DNA of 64,000 bases from Thalassotalea crassostreae (GTDB taxonomy: Bacteria; Pseudomonadota; Gammaproteobacteria; Enterobacterales; Alteromonadaceae): contig NZ_CP017689.1 of NCBI RefSeq assembly GCF_001831495.1, forward strand, positions 1,426,001 to 1,490,000. The letters are read 5' to 3'. Positions 1-8,541 of the stretch are shown one piece after another. Made by a program: the position numbers and the translations under genes. The notes beneath the pieces were generated by a model, which did not search any database, was not told the origin of the DNA, and was given only the letters and a program-made list of their open reading frames with translations. Positions within the stretch are counted from its first letter, which is position 1. Every line of letters starts with the position of its first letter.

Positions 1-696
1 TTCTGCATCAGGTAATTGTTTGCGGATTAATGGCCAAATTTTTTGTAAATAAAGCACTGCATCCCAGTTTGGCGCATGTCTAAAGTTGCCAATGGTCATA
101 AAGTGTTTACGCTGTTCAAACGTTAATGTCTGGCTAGGGCATCTATCGATATCAACCATAAATGGTAGATAATGCAATAAACTTGGGCTGATATTAAAAG
201 TTTCATTTAATAGCGCCATTTCATAACTAGAAATAATCAATGAAATATCACAACGCAATATTGCTGCGATTTCTCGCTTAGCGATATCACTGTGCAAATC
301 GGCTTTAACTAACTCGCGCTCTGATTTATGCGCCTGGTGTCGAGCATTCCTTAAACATTGCAAATCTTCAGTATCTAGAATTTTAAGTGCATTGGGACAC
401 TGTTTATCCACTCGATGACCAAACTGTTCTTCCATCATAAAGCGATCGAACATCACAATATCAGGGGCAAAATCACTGACATATTGATCAAAACTATCGC
501 AGTTCAATGTAATGCTATTGCTAGTTATGCCTTCGTCATCAAGGTTGATCATATGTTCGGTGCGCTGTGCTGGCGTTGCAAATTCAACGGTCCAACCTTG
601 CTGCTTATAAAGGCGCAAAATAGACATCATATGGCTTCCTGCAGCCGATGAATTTGGCTCGGGCCAAACATAGCCAATGACTAGTACTTTGTTCAA
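1..696 (-). CDS. Glycosyltransferase, GT-B fold, GT4-like (3' part outside the window)
   Basis: An open frame of 232 codons runs on the minus strand from a TTG at 696 to the window edge, so the C-terminal half is missing. A GAGG Shine-Dalgarno site lies about 6 bases upstream of the TTG. The N-terminus (KVLVIGYVWPEPNSSAAGSH) is the typical first strand and glycine-rich loop of a GT-B glycosyltransferase, and near residue 210 the motif FMTIGNFRHAPNWDAV matches the linker into the nucleotide-sugar-binding domain of GT4 enzymes. The likely role is transfer of a sugar from an activated donor in envelope or exopolysaccharide synthesis; donor and acceptor cannot be told. The gene upstream, on the far side of the window edge, is unseen. 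Identification as a glycosyltransferase is fairly firm, the family number less so. Confidence 0.75.
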   Translation of the reverse strand, partial: MNKVLVIGYVWPEPNSSAAGSHMMSILRLYKQQGWTVEFATPAQRTEHMINLDDEGITSNSITLNCDSFDQYVSDFAPDIVMFDRFMMEEQFGHRVDKQCPNALKILDTEDLQCLRNARHQAHKSERELVKADLHSDIAKREIAAILRCDISLIISSYEMALLNETFNISPSLLHYLPFMVDIDRCPSQTLTFEQRKHFMTIGNFRHAPNWDAVLYLQKIWPLIRKQLPDAE

Positions 697-821
697 GAAC
701 AACCTCAATTTTTTACCATAACGTTAATGGCGACAATATACCATTTGCTGAATTACAACGTTAGTGTTTTGTCAAAAAGCGAAGAGGGGAGATAGTTTAG
801 ATTTGATTATGTTCAATAAGC

Positions 822-1547
822 TTAGCTAGAGCTGATAACTATCAAGCTATAGATAATAAGGCCAAGGCCTAATGCTTTGGCAACTAAGTCGCCTCGAGGC
901 ACCATTTTTTCAACCATGACCACAATAGTGAGAATTAATATCCATTTGATATTCATTACACCACTGACAAACAGTATTGCCATTAACGCCCAGCAACAGC
1001 CAACACAATAGCTGCCATGGCTAATACCAAGCCAAATGGCTTGAAGCTTTCCTGGTTTAAGTTTTTGCGTAAGCATAGTCATAGGAGAGCGGCATAATTT
1101 TAAACATTGCTGCTTCAATGGCGTAAATTGATAGATCCCGGCAACCATCAATATGGCAACTGTGAACTGTTGATTGGCACTATCCATCATTGGAGAAAGA
1201 AGCTCTAAATGGTGCAATATATATTGCACCAAGGTGATCAATACACTGTATATAGCCCAAGCAATGAGATAACCAAAAGCGAAAAAGATACTTGATGCAT
1301 AGCTAGTAAGCTGCGATTGGTTTTGATTAATTTTTTCGACTAACATCACCACAGGATAGGCAGAAGGTAACATCATGCCGGCCATCATTATCGCCCACAT
1401 GACAAATAGCATAAACAGATCGGTAACACTCCAAGTCGCGACCGGAGACATATTCATGGTCATCGCATAAACCATGTAATACCAACTCATCAAGATCAAA
1501 GCTGTGACGCTAACGATAGTTAGCGACCGATTTAAGGTCAAATTCAA
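822..1547 (-). CDS. DUF2182 integral membrane protein
   Basis: A 241-residue membrane protein with about six or seven hydrophobic segments (roughly residues 8-28, 43-70, 86-112, 127-142, 180-198, 200-215 and 222-240). The MMLPSAYP motif at 58-65, the conserved EKM near 213 and a Cys-rich motif GSYCVGCC at 178-185 fit the DUF2182 family, which is annotated as a predicted metal-binding membrane protein. Cys148, 152, 181, 184 and 185 could bind a metal. No biochemical function is established. The start is a TTG at 1547 with a weak GAG 9 bases upstream; a later start is possible. It lies 56 bases downstream of the DUF1326 gene on the same strand, so the two are probably co-transcribed; family members often sit together. 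Confidence 0.75.
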   Translation of the reverse strand: MNLTLNRSLTIVSVTALILMSWYYMVYAMTMNMSPVATWSVTDLFMLFVMWAIMMAGMMLPSAYPVVMLVEKINQNQSQLTSYASSIFFAFGYLIAWAIYSVLITLVQYILHHLELLSPMMDSANQQFTVAILMVAGIYQFTPLKQQCLKLCRSPMTMLTQKLKPGKLQAIWLGISHGSYCVGCCWALMAILFVSGVMNIKWILILTIVVMVEKMVPRGDLVAKALGLGLIIYSLIVISSS

Positions 1548-1603
1548 TGCAAATATCTCGTATTATTTTTATTTAGTATTTCACTTAGTCAAATAACCTT
1601 TTA

Positions 1604-2230
1604 CTACGCGTTTGGCCAGTTAACAACCGCATTTGCTGCAAATGAATCAGAATAGCTAAAGGCAATGTTTTTGTGATCAATTTTCATTAATTTAGTTTTA
1701 CCGGCAAAGCCATCATTCCACATAAAACCGCCACCAGGAAAGGTTATGTGTACTTCATTGATATCACCGGTCACTGGATTAATGTGTGGCTCTTGCTCTA
1801 CTTCAACGACGCCCTTAATCGAGACCGTTGAAGTATAATCCTGACGCTCAAGTTCTATGTCAGTCATAATAGGCCCATCAAACTCGCTAAACAGTGTGCC
1901 AAGAGCCGCGACTGGCATGCCACCTGCTTGACCAGACATTATGGTTGCCAAGGCTGTTACTTGCGCTTCGTTCGCACTACGATCAATAAACAACACACCT
2001 TTACCATTGCCATCATGCATTGCACCTGGCCAGCTAGCTGCAAAGACCATTTTTAAACCACTCAGGTCTAGGTCCTCATAATGTCCTTTAATTACGATAA
2101 AGCCTAATACCGCATCACAACCGCCATTGGCGCTAGTTGGAAAACCACTAAATTGACAACCACAACCGTGGCTACAACTACAGTTTTCGATCTGATGCAT
2201 TGATAAAGCCCAAGAATATTCTTCTGCCAT
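1604..2230 (-). CDS. DUF1326 Cys-rich protein
   Basis: A 208-residue soluble protein without signal peptide. The N-terminal motif ENCSCSHGCGC (Cys17, 19, 23, 25) with Cys38 and the following GGCDAVLGF block are characteristic of DUF1326 proteins. The Cys cluster suggests metal binding, but no function is known. I chose the ATG at 2230: it has a GAGG ribosome site 9 bases upstream, while the in-frame TTG at 2236 would leave only 3. The gene is first of a probable two-gene unit with the DUF2182 membrane protein. A TATACT -10-like element (2298-2293) and a perfect 11-bp-arm inverted repeat (2260-2287) sit just upstream, suggesting a dedicated repressor or activator. Confidence 0.78.
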   Translation of the reverse strand: MAEEYSWALSMHQIENCSCSHGCGCQFSGFPTSANGGCDAVLGFIVIKGHYEDLDLSGLKMVFAASWPGAMHDGNGKGVLFIDRSANEAQVTALATIMSGQAGGMPVAALGTLFSEFDGPIMTDIELERQDYTSTVSIKGVVEVEQEPHINPVTGDINEVHITFPGGGFMWNDGFAGKTKLMKIDHKNIAFSYSDSFAANAVVNWPNA

Positions 2231-2259
2231 AATCAAGTTCCTCTTTATCTTTAGTTAAG

Positions 2260-2287
2260 AACCATTAGTTTTCGATAACTAATGGTT
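2260..2287. promoter_or_regulatory. Inverted repeat in the DUF1326 promoter (candidate operator)
   Basis: Two perfect 11-base arms, AACCATTAGTT and AACTAATGGTT, are separated by 6 bases (TTCGAT). The element is 30 bases upstream of the DUF1326 ATG and immediately downstream of a minus-strand TATACT at 2298-2293. There is no T-run on either side, so it does not look like a terminator. Position and symmetry fit an operator overlapping the transcription start. A leader hairpin is the alternative. Confidence 0.5.
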
Positions 2288-2402
2288 AGGAAAGTATAGT
2301 GCAAGAAAAGGGTTTTAATATGAGGTTTTTTAATTTGCAGCTAGCTAATTACTGCTAAACTAATTAAAATTACACCAATTCAATTATTTGCAGATAAACA
2401 TA

Positions 2403-3005
2403 ATGAAATCAGAATTATTTTTTATTTACGACAGTCACTGTCCTTGGAGCTATGCATCTACAGCATTAGTTAACGAAATTGTAAAAGCATACCCTGAAAC
2501 CAATGTGCATTTATGGCATGTCGCTCATTACGATGGCTCCGATTGTGCCGGCGCTAAACAAGCCGATACGGTGTCGCGCCAAAGCGCCGCAAATTTTGGT
2601 ATGGAATATATTAAGTATGCCGATACAAGCAAAAATGCATCGATGGCTGCTAATTTTATGGCGTGGATCTGTGCTAAGCAGCAATATATTGCGTTAGACG
2701 TATTAAACGAATTACAAAAACAACACTTTGTCGATAATGTCGCTTTTATTGATAAAGATGATTTTGAAGAAATTAATGCCAAGTTTAAGTTATCGCCACC
2801 AGCAAAAGTATTTAAAAACGAATTATCGAAAGAATCAAATTACGTATTAGCTGAAATTGTTCAGATGCAAGAGATTATTCGCACGGAAGCATTTCCTGCG
2901 TTATTGCTTGCGGTAGATGACAATTTAGTTATGTTAAACCACAACTTGTATTTAACTAAGCCGTCGAAAATCATTGAAGCGGTTGAGTTAGAGCATAATA
3001 GATAA
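2403..3005 (+). CDS. DsbA-family thioredoxin-fold protein, CPWS type
   Basis: A 200-residue cytoplasmic protein (no signal peptide) of the DsbA/HCCA-isomerase thioredoxin superfamily. The first strand FFIYDSHCPWSYAST carries the active-site position as C13-P-W-S16, a monothiol version of CxxC, and the helical insertion follows. Near the C-terminus EAFPALLL supplies the cis-proline loop expected of the fold. It may act as a thiol-disulfide isomerase or a glutathione-type conjugating enzyme; the exact substrate is unknown. I chose the ATG at 2403; a TTG at 2388 would add five residues, and neither has a convincing ribosome site. The glutaredoxin gene follows 23 bases later, so the two probably form a redox operon. 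Confidence 0.7.
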   Translation: MKSELFFIYDSHCPWSYASTALVNEIVKAYPETNVHLWHVAHYDGSDCAGAKQADTVSRQSAANFGMEYIKYADTSKNASMAANFMAWICAKQQYIALDVLNELQKQHFVDNVAFIDKDDFEEINAKFKLSPPAKVFKNELSKESNYVLAEIVQMQEIIRTEAFPALLLAVDDNLVMLNHNLYLTKPSKIIEAVELEHNR

Positions 3006-3028
3006 CCATTTTAGGGTATATCGAACAT

Positions 3029-3259
3029 ATGAAACGCGTCACTTTGTATACCATGAATCGTTGTCCTCATTGTGAGACAGCAAAAAAGTACTTAGACAGC
3101 CAAGGGGTGAAATATCGTTTGTGTAACGTTAGTTCACCGGCAGGACGCAAAGAGTTCAATCAAACCGGTTTTCGTGGTGTGCCGGTGTTAAAAATTGGCG
3201 ATCAATTCTTAAATGGCTTTTCAGTCAAACAATTTCAAAACATGTATAAAGGTAGCTAA
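3029..3259 (+). CDS. Glutaredoxin-family protein
   Basis: A 76-residue single-domain glutaredoxin. The dithiol active site C12-P-H-C15 follows the first beta strand (VTLYTMNR), and GVPV at 50-53 holds the cis-proline that contacts glutathione. GFS near 64-66 resembles the GFD/GYS tail of NrdH and GrxC-type proteins. Length is normal for the small class. It should reduce protein disulfides or mixed glutathione disulfides in the cytoplasm. The gene sits between the DsbA-like gene and the prenyltransferase gene, all on one strand with short gaps. Confidence 0.82.
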   Translation: MKRVTLYTMNRCPHCETAKKYLDSQGVKYRLCNVSSPAGRKEFNQTGFRGVPVLKIGDQFLNGFSVKQFQNMYKGS

Positions 3260-3310
3260 AGGTAAAAGCTCTAACCGAAAGCTCAAAAAATAACAGATAG
3301 GCCATTAGCG

Positions 3311-4240
3311 ATGAACTATGTTGTACAAGCAATGCGATTAAAGTTTTTAACATTAGCGCTTGGCTGTGTGTTTTTAGGTTTTTCTACTAGTATTTATGGC
3401 GATTACCCAGTATCAATTTTAGAATTATTGCTGTGTTTAATTGGCGCGTTAAGTGCTCATGTCGCGGTAAACACCATTAATGAATATCAAGATTTCACTT
3501 CCGGTTTAGACTTAAAAACATCGAAAACACCATTTAGTGGTGGCAGCGGCGCCATAGTTGCTGAGCCTAGCGTGCTTAATCGCGTTAAAATGGTTGCGAT
3601 AGGGGCGCTATTATTGACCATAATAATTGGTCTTTATTTACTTACCATCAATAGCTTATGGCTTGGTGCTTATGGCGTAACTGGTGTTGCTATTATTATC
3701 ACCTATACCCGATATATAAACACCCAACCTCTTTTATGCCTATTGGCGCCTGGAGTGGGTTTTGGGGCATTAATCGTACTTGGTACTCATTTTGTATTGA
3801 CTAATACCCTCAATCTTACCGCTATTTTGGCAAGTATTATCGCTCTCATTGTGGTCAGTAATTTGCTATTACTAAACCAATTTCCTGATGCAGAAGCAGA
3901 TAAAACCGTTGGTCGTGATCACTTTGTAATACGCTATGGTTATCAATCTGCGGCGCTTATTTACGGCCTATTATCAATAGCTGCAATCGTCATTGTGATA
4001 ATCAGCTGTGTGTTCGAATTCTTTCCGATGATCGCTCTTTTTACCTTAATGCCGCTGGTTGTGGCTCTGTATGTGTTTGTCGCTCTTAAAAATTTAGTGT
4101 CCAGTGACGGCGTTAAAGAGCTTAATAGTCAGCAGTTTGTTGAACAAGGTAATCTTATTCCCCTGCTAGGCTTGAACGTGATTGTTGCTAACGTAACGCC
4201 AATGTTATTGGCGCTCACCTTGTTAATATCGGTTTATTAA
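3311..4240 (+). CDS. UbiA-family prenyltransferase, MenA-like
   Basis: A 309-residue polytopic membrane protein with about eight or nine hydrophobic helices. The two Asp-rich motifs of the UbiA superfamily are present: N57-EYQ-D61 followed by GLD67 in the first cytosolic loop, and N189-QFP-D193-AEA-D197 in the second. These coordinate the Mg-diphosphate of an isoprenoid donor. The NEYQDFTSGLD form is closest to MenA-type 1,4-dihydroxy-2-naphthoate prenyltransferases, but no other menaquinone gene is near, so the acceptor is left open. The start at 3311 follows a weak site. The gene converges with the aspartoacylase-like gene 30 bases downstream. Confidence 0.78.
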   Translation: MNYVVQAMRLKFLTLALGCVFLGFSTSIYGDYPVSILELLLCLIGALSAHVAVNTINEYQDFTSGLDLKTSKTPFSGGSGAIVAEPSVLNRVKMVAIGALLLTIIIGLYLLTINSLWLGAYGVTGVAIIITYTRYINTQPLLCLLAPGVGFGALIVLGTHFVLTNTLNLTAILASIIALIVVSNLLLLNQFPDAEADKTVGRDHFVIRYGYQSAALIYGLLSIAAIVIVIISCVFEFFPMIALFTLMPLVVALYVFVALKNLVSSDGVKELNSQQFVEQGNLIPLLGLNVIVANVTPMLLALTLLISVY

Positions 4241-4270
4241 TAGCCCTTAATAACCCTTAATAACTACCCT

Positions 4271-5323
4271 CTAAAACTGATTCTTATGTGGTACAAAATA
4301 TAATAGGCAGTCGGTTTTGGCGATGTGCGTTACAGAGGTCGCCATAAATAAATTAAGATCTATCTTAGCGACTAGTTGATTTTCACGTAATTCAAAATAC
4401 TGCTCGACCACATTTTTTCCGGCATGGTTGATGACTTGTAAATTCTCCAAACCATTGTTATCTAACCAACCAAGCATTTGCTCTTTCCAAAATGTGCCGT
4501 AATTAAATTGTTCGATATTTTGCACTAATGTAAGTCCGCTTTTTCCTTCATCTGTTTGCCCATAATGAATGTCACAACTAGGTTTAGCTTGCAACCTAAG
4601 AGGTTGCAGAAAAACATCGACGTCTCGTTCAAAGTGATAGCGGCTAATGTCGTCAAATGAGGTCAATTTGCACAACCCTTGATACGCGATTTCATGGGAC
4701 TGTTGATCTTGACTACCACCGCATTCAATCGTTACGGCCTGACAGCCAAAGTCGACTTCCATCAGTGCGCCCAGATTAATATCAGATATAATTAACGAAT
4801 GACAAAATAGTGCTGACAGCGAAAGGGCCATCTCGGTTTTGTCAGTACATACAGAAAATGCGGGGCCAAAACCTGAAGTATTATGGATATCAACAACCAC
4901 TTCAGGTGACACCTCTTTAATCGCTTTAGCAATAATATTGGCTCGTTTAAAATAGCCGTAATCGAGTTCTTTATTAAAGCAGCGGTTCAAATCTAACGCA
5001 CCCTCTAAAAAACGGTGACTTAATATTGGGCTAGCACTGGCGGCTTCGACCGAGCAAATAATAAAACGTAGGTTCGTTTGCGGCCGTTGTTGAGGCTTTA
5101 GGTGAGTCAACCATCGATGAATTGCAATTAACCCTGACGGTTCATTGCCGTGGATCAGAGTTGTAATAACTCGGGTGCGACTACTATCTATGCCAGATAT
5201 ATCAATGACAGTTGGCCCTGTTAATGACATTAAAAACTGGTCATAATCAGATTTTAAACAAATTAAATCAGGGTCTTTAAGAAAGTTAATTTCGTTATAA
5301 TCTACGACCATAATCGTTCCCAT
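4271..5323 (-). CDS. Aspartoacylase/succinylglutamate desuccinylase-family metallohydrolase
   Basis: A 350-residue zinc carboxypeptidase-fold enzyme of the AstE/AspA family. H58-GNE61 and DIH147 supply the zinc ligands (HxxE...H), and E200 in TIECGGS is at the position of the general base. Members hydrolyse N-acyl amino acids or amides. It differs from the true AstE of this window at 58.6-59.7 kb in size and motifs, so a different substrate is likely. The start overlaps the end of the upstream GCS2-type ligase gene by 22 bases (10 bases if the ATG at 5311 is used), indicating translational coupling. The pairing of an amide-forming ligase with an amidohydrolase suggests a shared small-molecule pathway, which is inference. 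Confidence 0.72.
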   Translation of the reverse strand: MGTIMVVDYNEINFLKDPDLICLKSDYDQFLMSLTGPTVIDISGIDSSRTRVITTLIHGNEPSGLIAIHRWLTHLKPQQRPQTNLRFIICSVEAASASPILSHRFLEGALDLNRCFNKELDYGYFKRANIIAKAIKEVSPEVVVDIHNTSGFGPAFSVCTDKTEMALSLSALFCHSLIISDINLGALMEVDFGCQAVTIECGGSQDQQSHEIAYQGLCKLTSFDDISRYHFERDVDVFLQPLRLQAKPSCDIHYGQTDEGKSGLTLVQNIEQFNYGTFWKEQMLGWLDNNGLENLQVINHAGKNVVEQYFELRENQLVAKIDLNLFMATSVTHIAKTDCLLYFVPHKNQF

Positions 5324-6774
5324 TGGCTAACTGGTTTAGCGCTTCGACATTGATTTAAATAAAGTTTTACTAGTTGTTGGCAGGCCTCGTCTTTATCGAG
5401 CGTTTGCTCAAGATGTTGGGCAGTCTTCTTTTGCCATATCGCGCCGGTGACGCCTTGTTCTAAGCGCTGCTCTATCGCGCCAAGATAAGTTTCGACTTCA
5501 TCTTTATCAATGCCTAAATCGAGTAATCCTTTTTTGGCTTTAGGAAGTAATTGTTTTATCACTTCGCAAATACTTACTTCTTCTAATTTATAGCAATGAT
5601 TGAGTGGCCAAAGGACTTTTGCATCGAGCCCATATTGAGCGCAACGATAAAAGTTATACTCGGCATAACGAAATGGCATAATTGCAGTAAAGTCGTTTAC
5701 TTCATCTTTTAGGCCATTAGCTAAACCAATTGCAAACGCCGCATTTGCCACCATATCGATACTTGTTGGGCCTGCGGGTATTGCTCGAAATTCAATACGC
5801 ATATGGCCATTGCCGTGATGATCATAAACTGGTCTATGCCATGGCCACAGTGTTCCCATATGCATATTAAGCTCTTCAAGGCGTTCATTATTGGCTCTGT
5901 CGTTATCGCATAGTGCTGGCAAGATAGGCGGGTAGAGCGCTACTGATTGAGCAAATAATTCCCAGACGTTATCTTTTAGCCAACCAAAACCAAAATTCAC
6001 TCGTGTTGGTTCATGCCATTGGTATTGGTGTTGATGACGAATATCGAGTGATTGCTTAAAAAGCGCTATTCGAGTTTCATCCCAAACTCGATTACCGAGG
6101 AATATCGCTGAATTAGCGCCTATTGCGGTGACTAAAGGGATGGTTAATTGCGCGGCATTAAAGACATTATTAAAATCTTTATATTGGGTCATCATATGAA
6201 CTTGAAAGGATGTATTAGCACCTTCAGCACAAATATCATCAAAGCGCTCGGTGATCGGCTCTTCACCGTTTATGTTCACTGAAAAAGCATCGCCTCGCTG
6301 TTCAAATAAATGATTCGATAAACAGTGATAGCGACTTAAATCAGTCATCAATTGATGATTTATATCTTGCTTCTTCAGCGTCGGCAAAATACCAATGGGT
6401 AAAACATTGATATTATTTTTAGCGGCGATTTGTTCGAGCTGTGCGGTTTTCTCAAGCATTTCATTGCGAATTGCTGTGAACGGCTTACCGTTTTGCTTGA
6501 CCGCACTAAGGTTTAGCTCCAAGTTATATTTGTTGAGTTCAACTTGATATTGAGGATCACTAAGTTGGTTGAGCAAGAGTTGGTTTGATGGACTTATCTG
6601 TCCATTATCATCAATAAGATACATCTCTAGCTCGGCACCAAATTTCAGCGTTTCGTCACCAAAATGGTCCCTTGCTAAAATGTCTTTTAGTTGCGTTAAT
6701 TGATGGTACAGAGCCTGTTGGAAAACTTTGTAATCATTATCTGTAAACGATTTTTGTGATACGTCTTTACCCAT
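5302..6774 (-). CDS. GCS2-type glutamate-cysteine ligase-family protein (carboxylate-amine ligase)
   Basis: A 490-residue ATP-dependent carboxylate-amine ligase. FGAELEMYLID at 45-55 is the Mg/ATP-binding EE motif of the glutamate-cysteine ligase superfamily, and the HMRIEFRAIPAGPTSID block near residue 330 matches the GCS2/YbdK-like branch. It should activate a carboxylate (probably glutamate) as acyl-phosphate and join it to an amine. It is not the usual proteobacterial GshA, whose sequence is different, so calling it glutathione biosynthesis is uncertain. The ATG at 6774 follows an AAAGGAG site. The downstream aspartoacylase-like gene overlaps it and is surely in the same transcript. Confidence 0.7.
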   Translation of the reverse strand: MGKDVSQKSFTDNDYKVFQQALYHQLTQLKDILARDHFGDETLKFGAELEMYLIDDNGQISPSNQLLLNQLSDPQYQVELNKYNLELNLSAVKQNGKPFTAIRNEMLEKTAQLEQIAAKNNINVLPIGILPTLKKQDINHQLMTDLSRYHCLSNHLFEQRGDAFSVNINGEEPITERFDDICAEGANTSFQVHMMTQYKDFNNVFNAAQLTIPLVTAIGANSAIFLGNRVWDETRIALFKQSLDIRHQHQYQWHEPTRVNFGFGWLKDNVWELFAQSVALYPPILPALCDNDRANNERLEELNMHMGTLWPWHRPVYDHHGNGHMRIEFRAIPAGPTSIDMVANAAFAIGLANGLKDEVNDFTAIMPFRYAEYNFYRCAQYGLDAKVLWPLNHCYKLEEVSICEVIKQLLPKAKKGLLDLGIDKDEVETYLGAIEQRLEQGVTGAIWQKKTAQHLEQTLDKDEACQQLVKLYLNQCRSAKPVSQWERLWS

Positions 6775-6957
6775 AGCATCATTTCTCCTTTAGAAAAATA
6801 ATGCGCTTTTTTGTGGGAATGGAACTTGATTGAGGTCAAATTTTGAGTGTTAATTTTATGTAAATTAACCACGCAAGTTATAAAATTCAATTAAATCAGC
6901 TGTTTTAAGAGGGAAAAGGTTTTTTGTTTTAGCGTTGCCGATATTCAAAAATCGAGA

Positions 6958-7260
6958 TTAAAACTTATAAGCAGGCATATCAAAACCCGCAGGTTTTAAT
7001 CCGTGCATATGCAATAGTCCTTTATAGCTAGATTCACCATCGCCACTAAATTCAAACTGAAAATCGCTTTTTACAAAAATGCCTAAACGTTTACTTGCAC
7101 TAAAACGAGTTTTAACACGAGCAATCGCAATAAACTGTAGCTCTAATTGTTCACAATGTTGAGTCGCGACTTTACGTGCTTTTTCTGCAACTTTACGTAA
7201 GTGGTTAAAGTACCAAATGATCGTACAAGCAATTAGTAATACCCAAATTTCTGCCATCAT
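6958..7260 (-). CDS. DUF3301 membrane-anchored protein
   Basis: A 100-residue protein with one N-terminal membrane helix (about residues 4-18, WVLLIACTIIWYF) followed by a basic soluble domain. The spacing of the conserved residues (ARKVATQHCEQLELQFI, then QFEFSGDGESSYKG) matches DUF3301, a family of unknown function common in gammaproteobacteria. Two adjacent ATG codons are possible at 7260 and 7257, with AAAGG upstream. The DUF3549 gene lies upstream on the same strand 105 bases away; the two families are often found beside yqcC-truC, as here. Confidence 0.75.
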   Translation of the reverse strand: MMAEIWVLLIACTIIWYFNHLRKVAEKARKVATQHCEQLELQFIAIARVKTRFSASKRLGIFVKSDFQFEFSGDGESSYKGLLHMHGLKPAGFDMPAYKF

Positions 7261-7365
7261 ATATGCCTTTAACGTTGAGATTGAACCGATAGATTCAATT
7301 TATTTTATTTGTTGATTTATTACTATGTTGTATTTGTATGCTCGTTTTTCAAGACTGGAGCTTGA

Positions 7366-8412
7366 TTAGTTTTTTACTTGATTAAATAACTGACCAATCG
7401 CATTTCCTAGCACGTCACTGCGCTGTGGATCTCTAATACATTGCATTAAGGTTGGTCTTATTTTAGGGATCGCGATTAAATCTTTAAATACTGCGACGAA
7501 TATTTCCTGTCCGACACAAGTGACTAATTTTTCTAAAAATGCCATCAGTTGTTTATGAACAATTAACGCTGGGTAACAGCGACCAGAGATGGTCACTAAA
7601 AGGTTTAAATTATTTAGCTGTTCATTGTTTAATATGTCTGTAATGAATTGCACTAACAATGGATTTTCGGCGTTGGCAGACATAGCTCTTAATAAGTTCG
7701 ATAGACGAGAGAAGTCTACATCCTGTTGAGCTATTTCCTCTTTTGCTAAGGCAATTACCTTGGTTAAAAGGTCAATTGGCAACGGATGGTTTTCTAAGGC
7801 ACCACATAAAATGTTAAATACTTGCTCTGGCAGCATCGCCAAGTTATCAATTAAGCTTGCAGCATTTTGCTTATCATCGATTCGAGCGGCGAAATCGGCA
7901 ATGCCTTGCACTCCGACTCCTTGCCAATTATCTAATCCAAGTTTACCAGACATGTACAGTTGACAATGTTCGTAATACTCAGATGCATTCTGCTTTAAAT
8001 CACGTTTAATTAACGCATTCAAAGTCGCTAGTTTGTATTGGCTCGGCGTAAAGTTATACGGATTAGCTTGTAATAACTCTTCTTGTTTTTCGGTCGGATC
8101 TTGCGTTAAATCGCTACCAAGGGCCTCTAGGATTATCGCCAAATAGTGATTTCTTGAACCTTGATTAAGTAAACCGCGCTCGTCTAATGGTAGCTTTACG
8201 AACCATAAATAAGGTGCTGATTTTTGTTCTTGCCAAAAGGCGATTGCAAAGCATGCATGTCCTTGTATTGGGTAAGGGTATGGTTGCATCGCTTGCTCTA
8301 CTTTTTCAAAGTCTTGCTTGGCAATTTTTTGCACGACACGACCGATATCAAATATTCGATATTTGGAATTCGATAATTTTAGTAACTCGGAAATAGTCGA
8401 TATTTGCGTCAT
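7366..8412 (-). CDS. DUF3549 family protein
   Basis: A 348-residue soluble protein, no signal peptide or membrane segment. The N-terminus (TISELLKLSNSKYRIFDIGR) and the block ACFAIAFWQEQ then PYLWFVKLPLDERGLL are those of DUF3549, a gammaproteobacterial family without known function. The C-terminal half is helical and could be a HEAT-like scaffold. It is divergent from yqcC with 129 bases between the starts, a likely shared promoter region. I cannot give a biochemical role. Confidence 0.75.
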   Translation of the reverse strand: MTQISTISELLKLSNSKYRIFDIGRVVQKIAKQDFEKVEQAMQPYPYPIQGHACFAIAFWQEQKSAPYLWFVKLPLDERGLLNQGSRNHYLAIILEALGSDLTQDPTEKQEELLQANPYNFTPSQYKLATLNALIKRDLKQNASEYYEHCQLYMSGKLGLDNWQGVGVQGIADFAARIDDKQNAASLIDNLAMLPEQVFNILCGALENHPLPIDLLTKVIALAKEEIAQQDVDFSRLSNLLRAMSANAENPLLVQFITDILNNEQLNNLNLLVTISGRCYPALIVHKQLMAFLEKLVTCVGQEIFVAVFKDLIAIPKIRPTLMQCIRDPQRSDVLGNAIGQLFNQVKN

Positions 8413-8541
8413 AATTGCGGTGCGTCAGCATTAGTAGTTCAAAAGTGGTCGCATTATAAATATAATTGCAGCGCAACTCCATTTATTTAAATAAACTTTA
8501 CTTAAATAAAACACTAAGCAATTCATTAAAAGGGTCAGCAA

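Noticed and set aside
5302..6774. Ordinary glutathione-synthesis GshA
   Set aside because: The motifs fit the GCS2/YbdK-like branch rather than proteobacterial GshA, so the product is called only a GCS2-type ligase.
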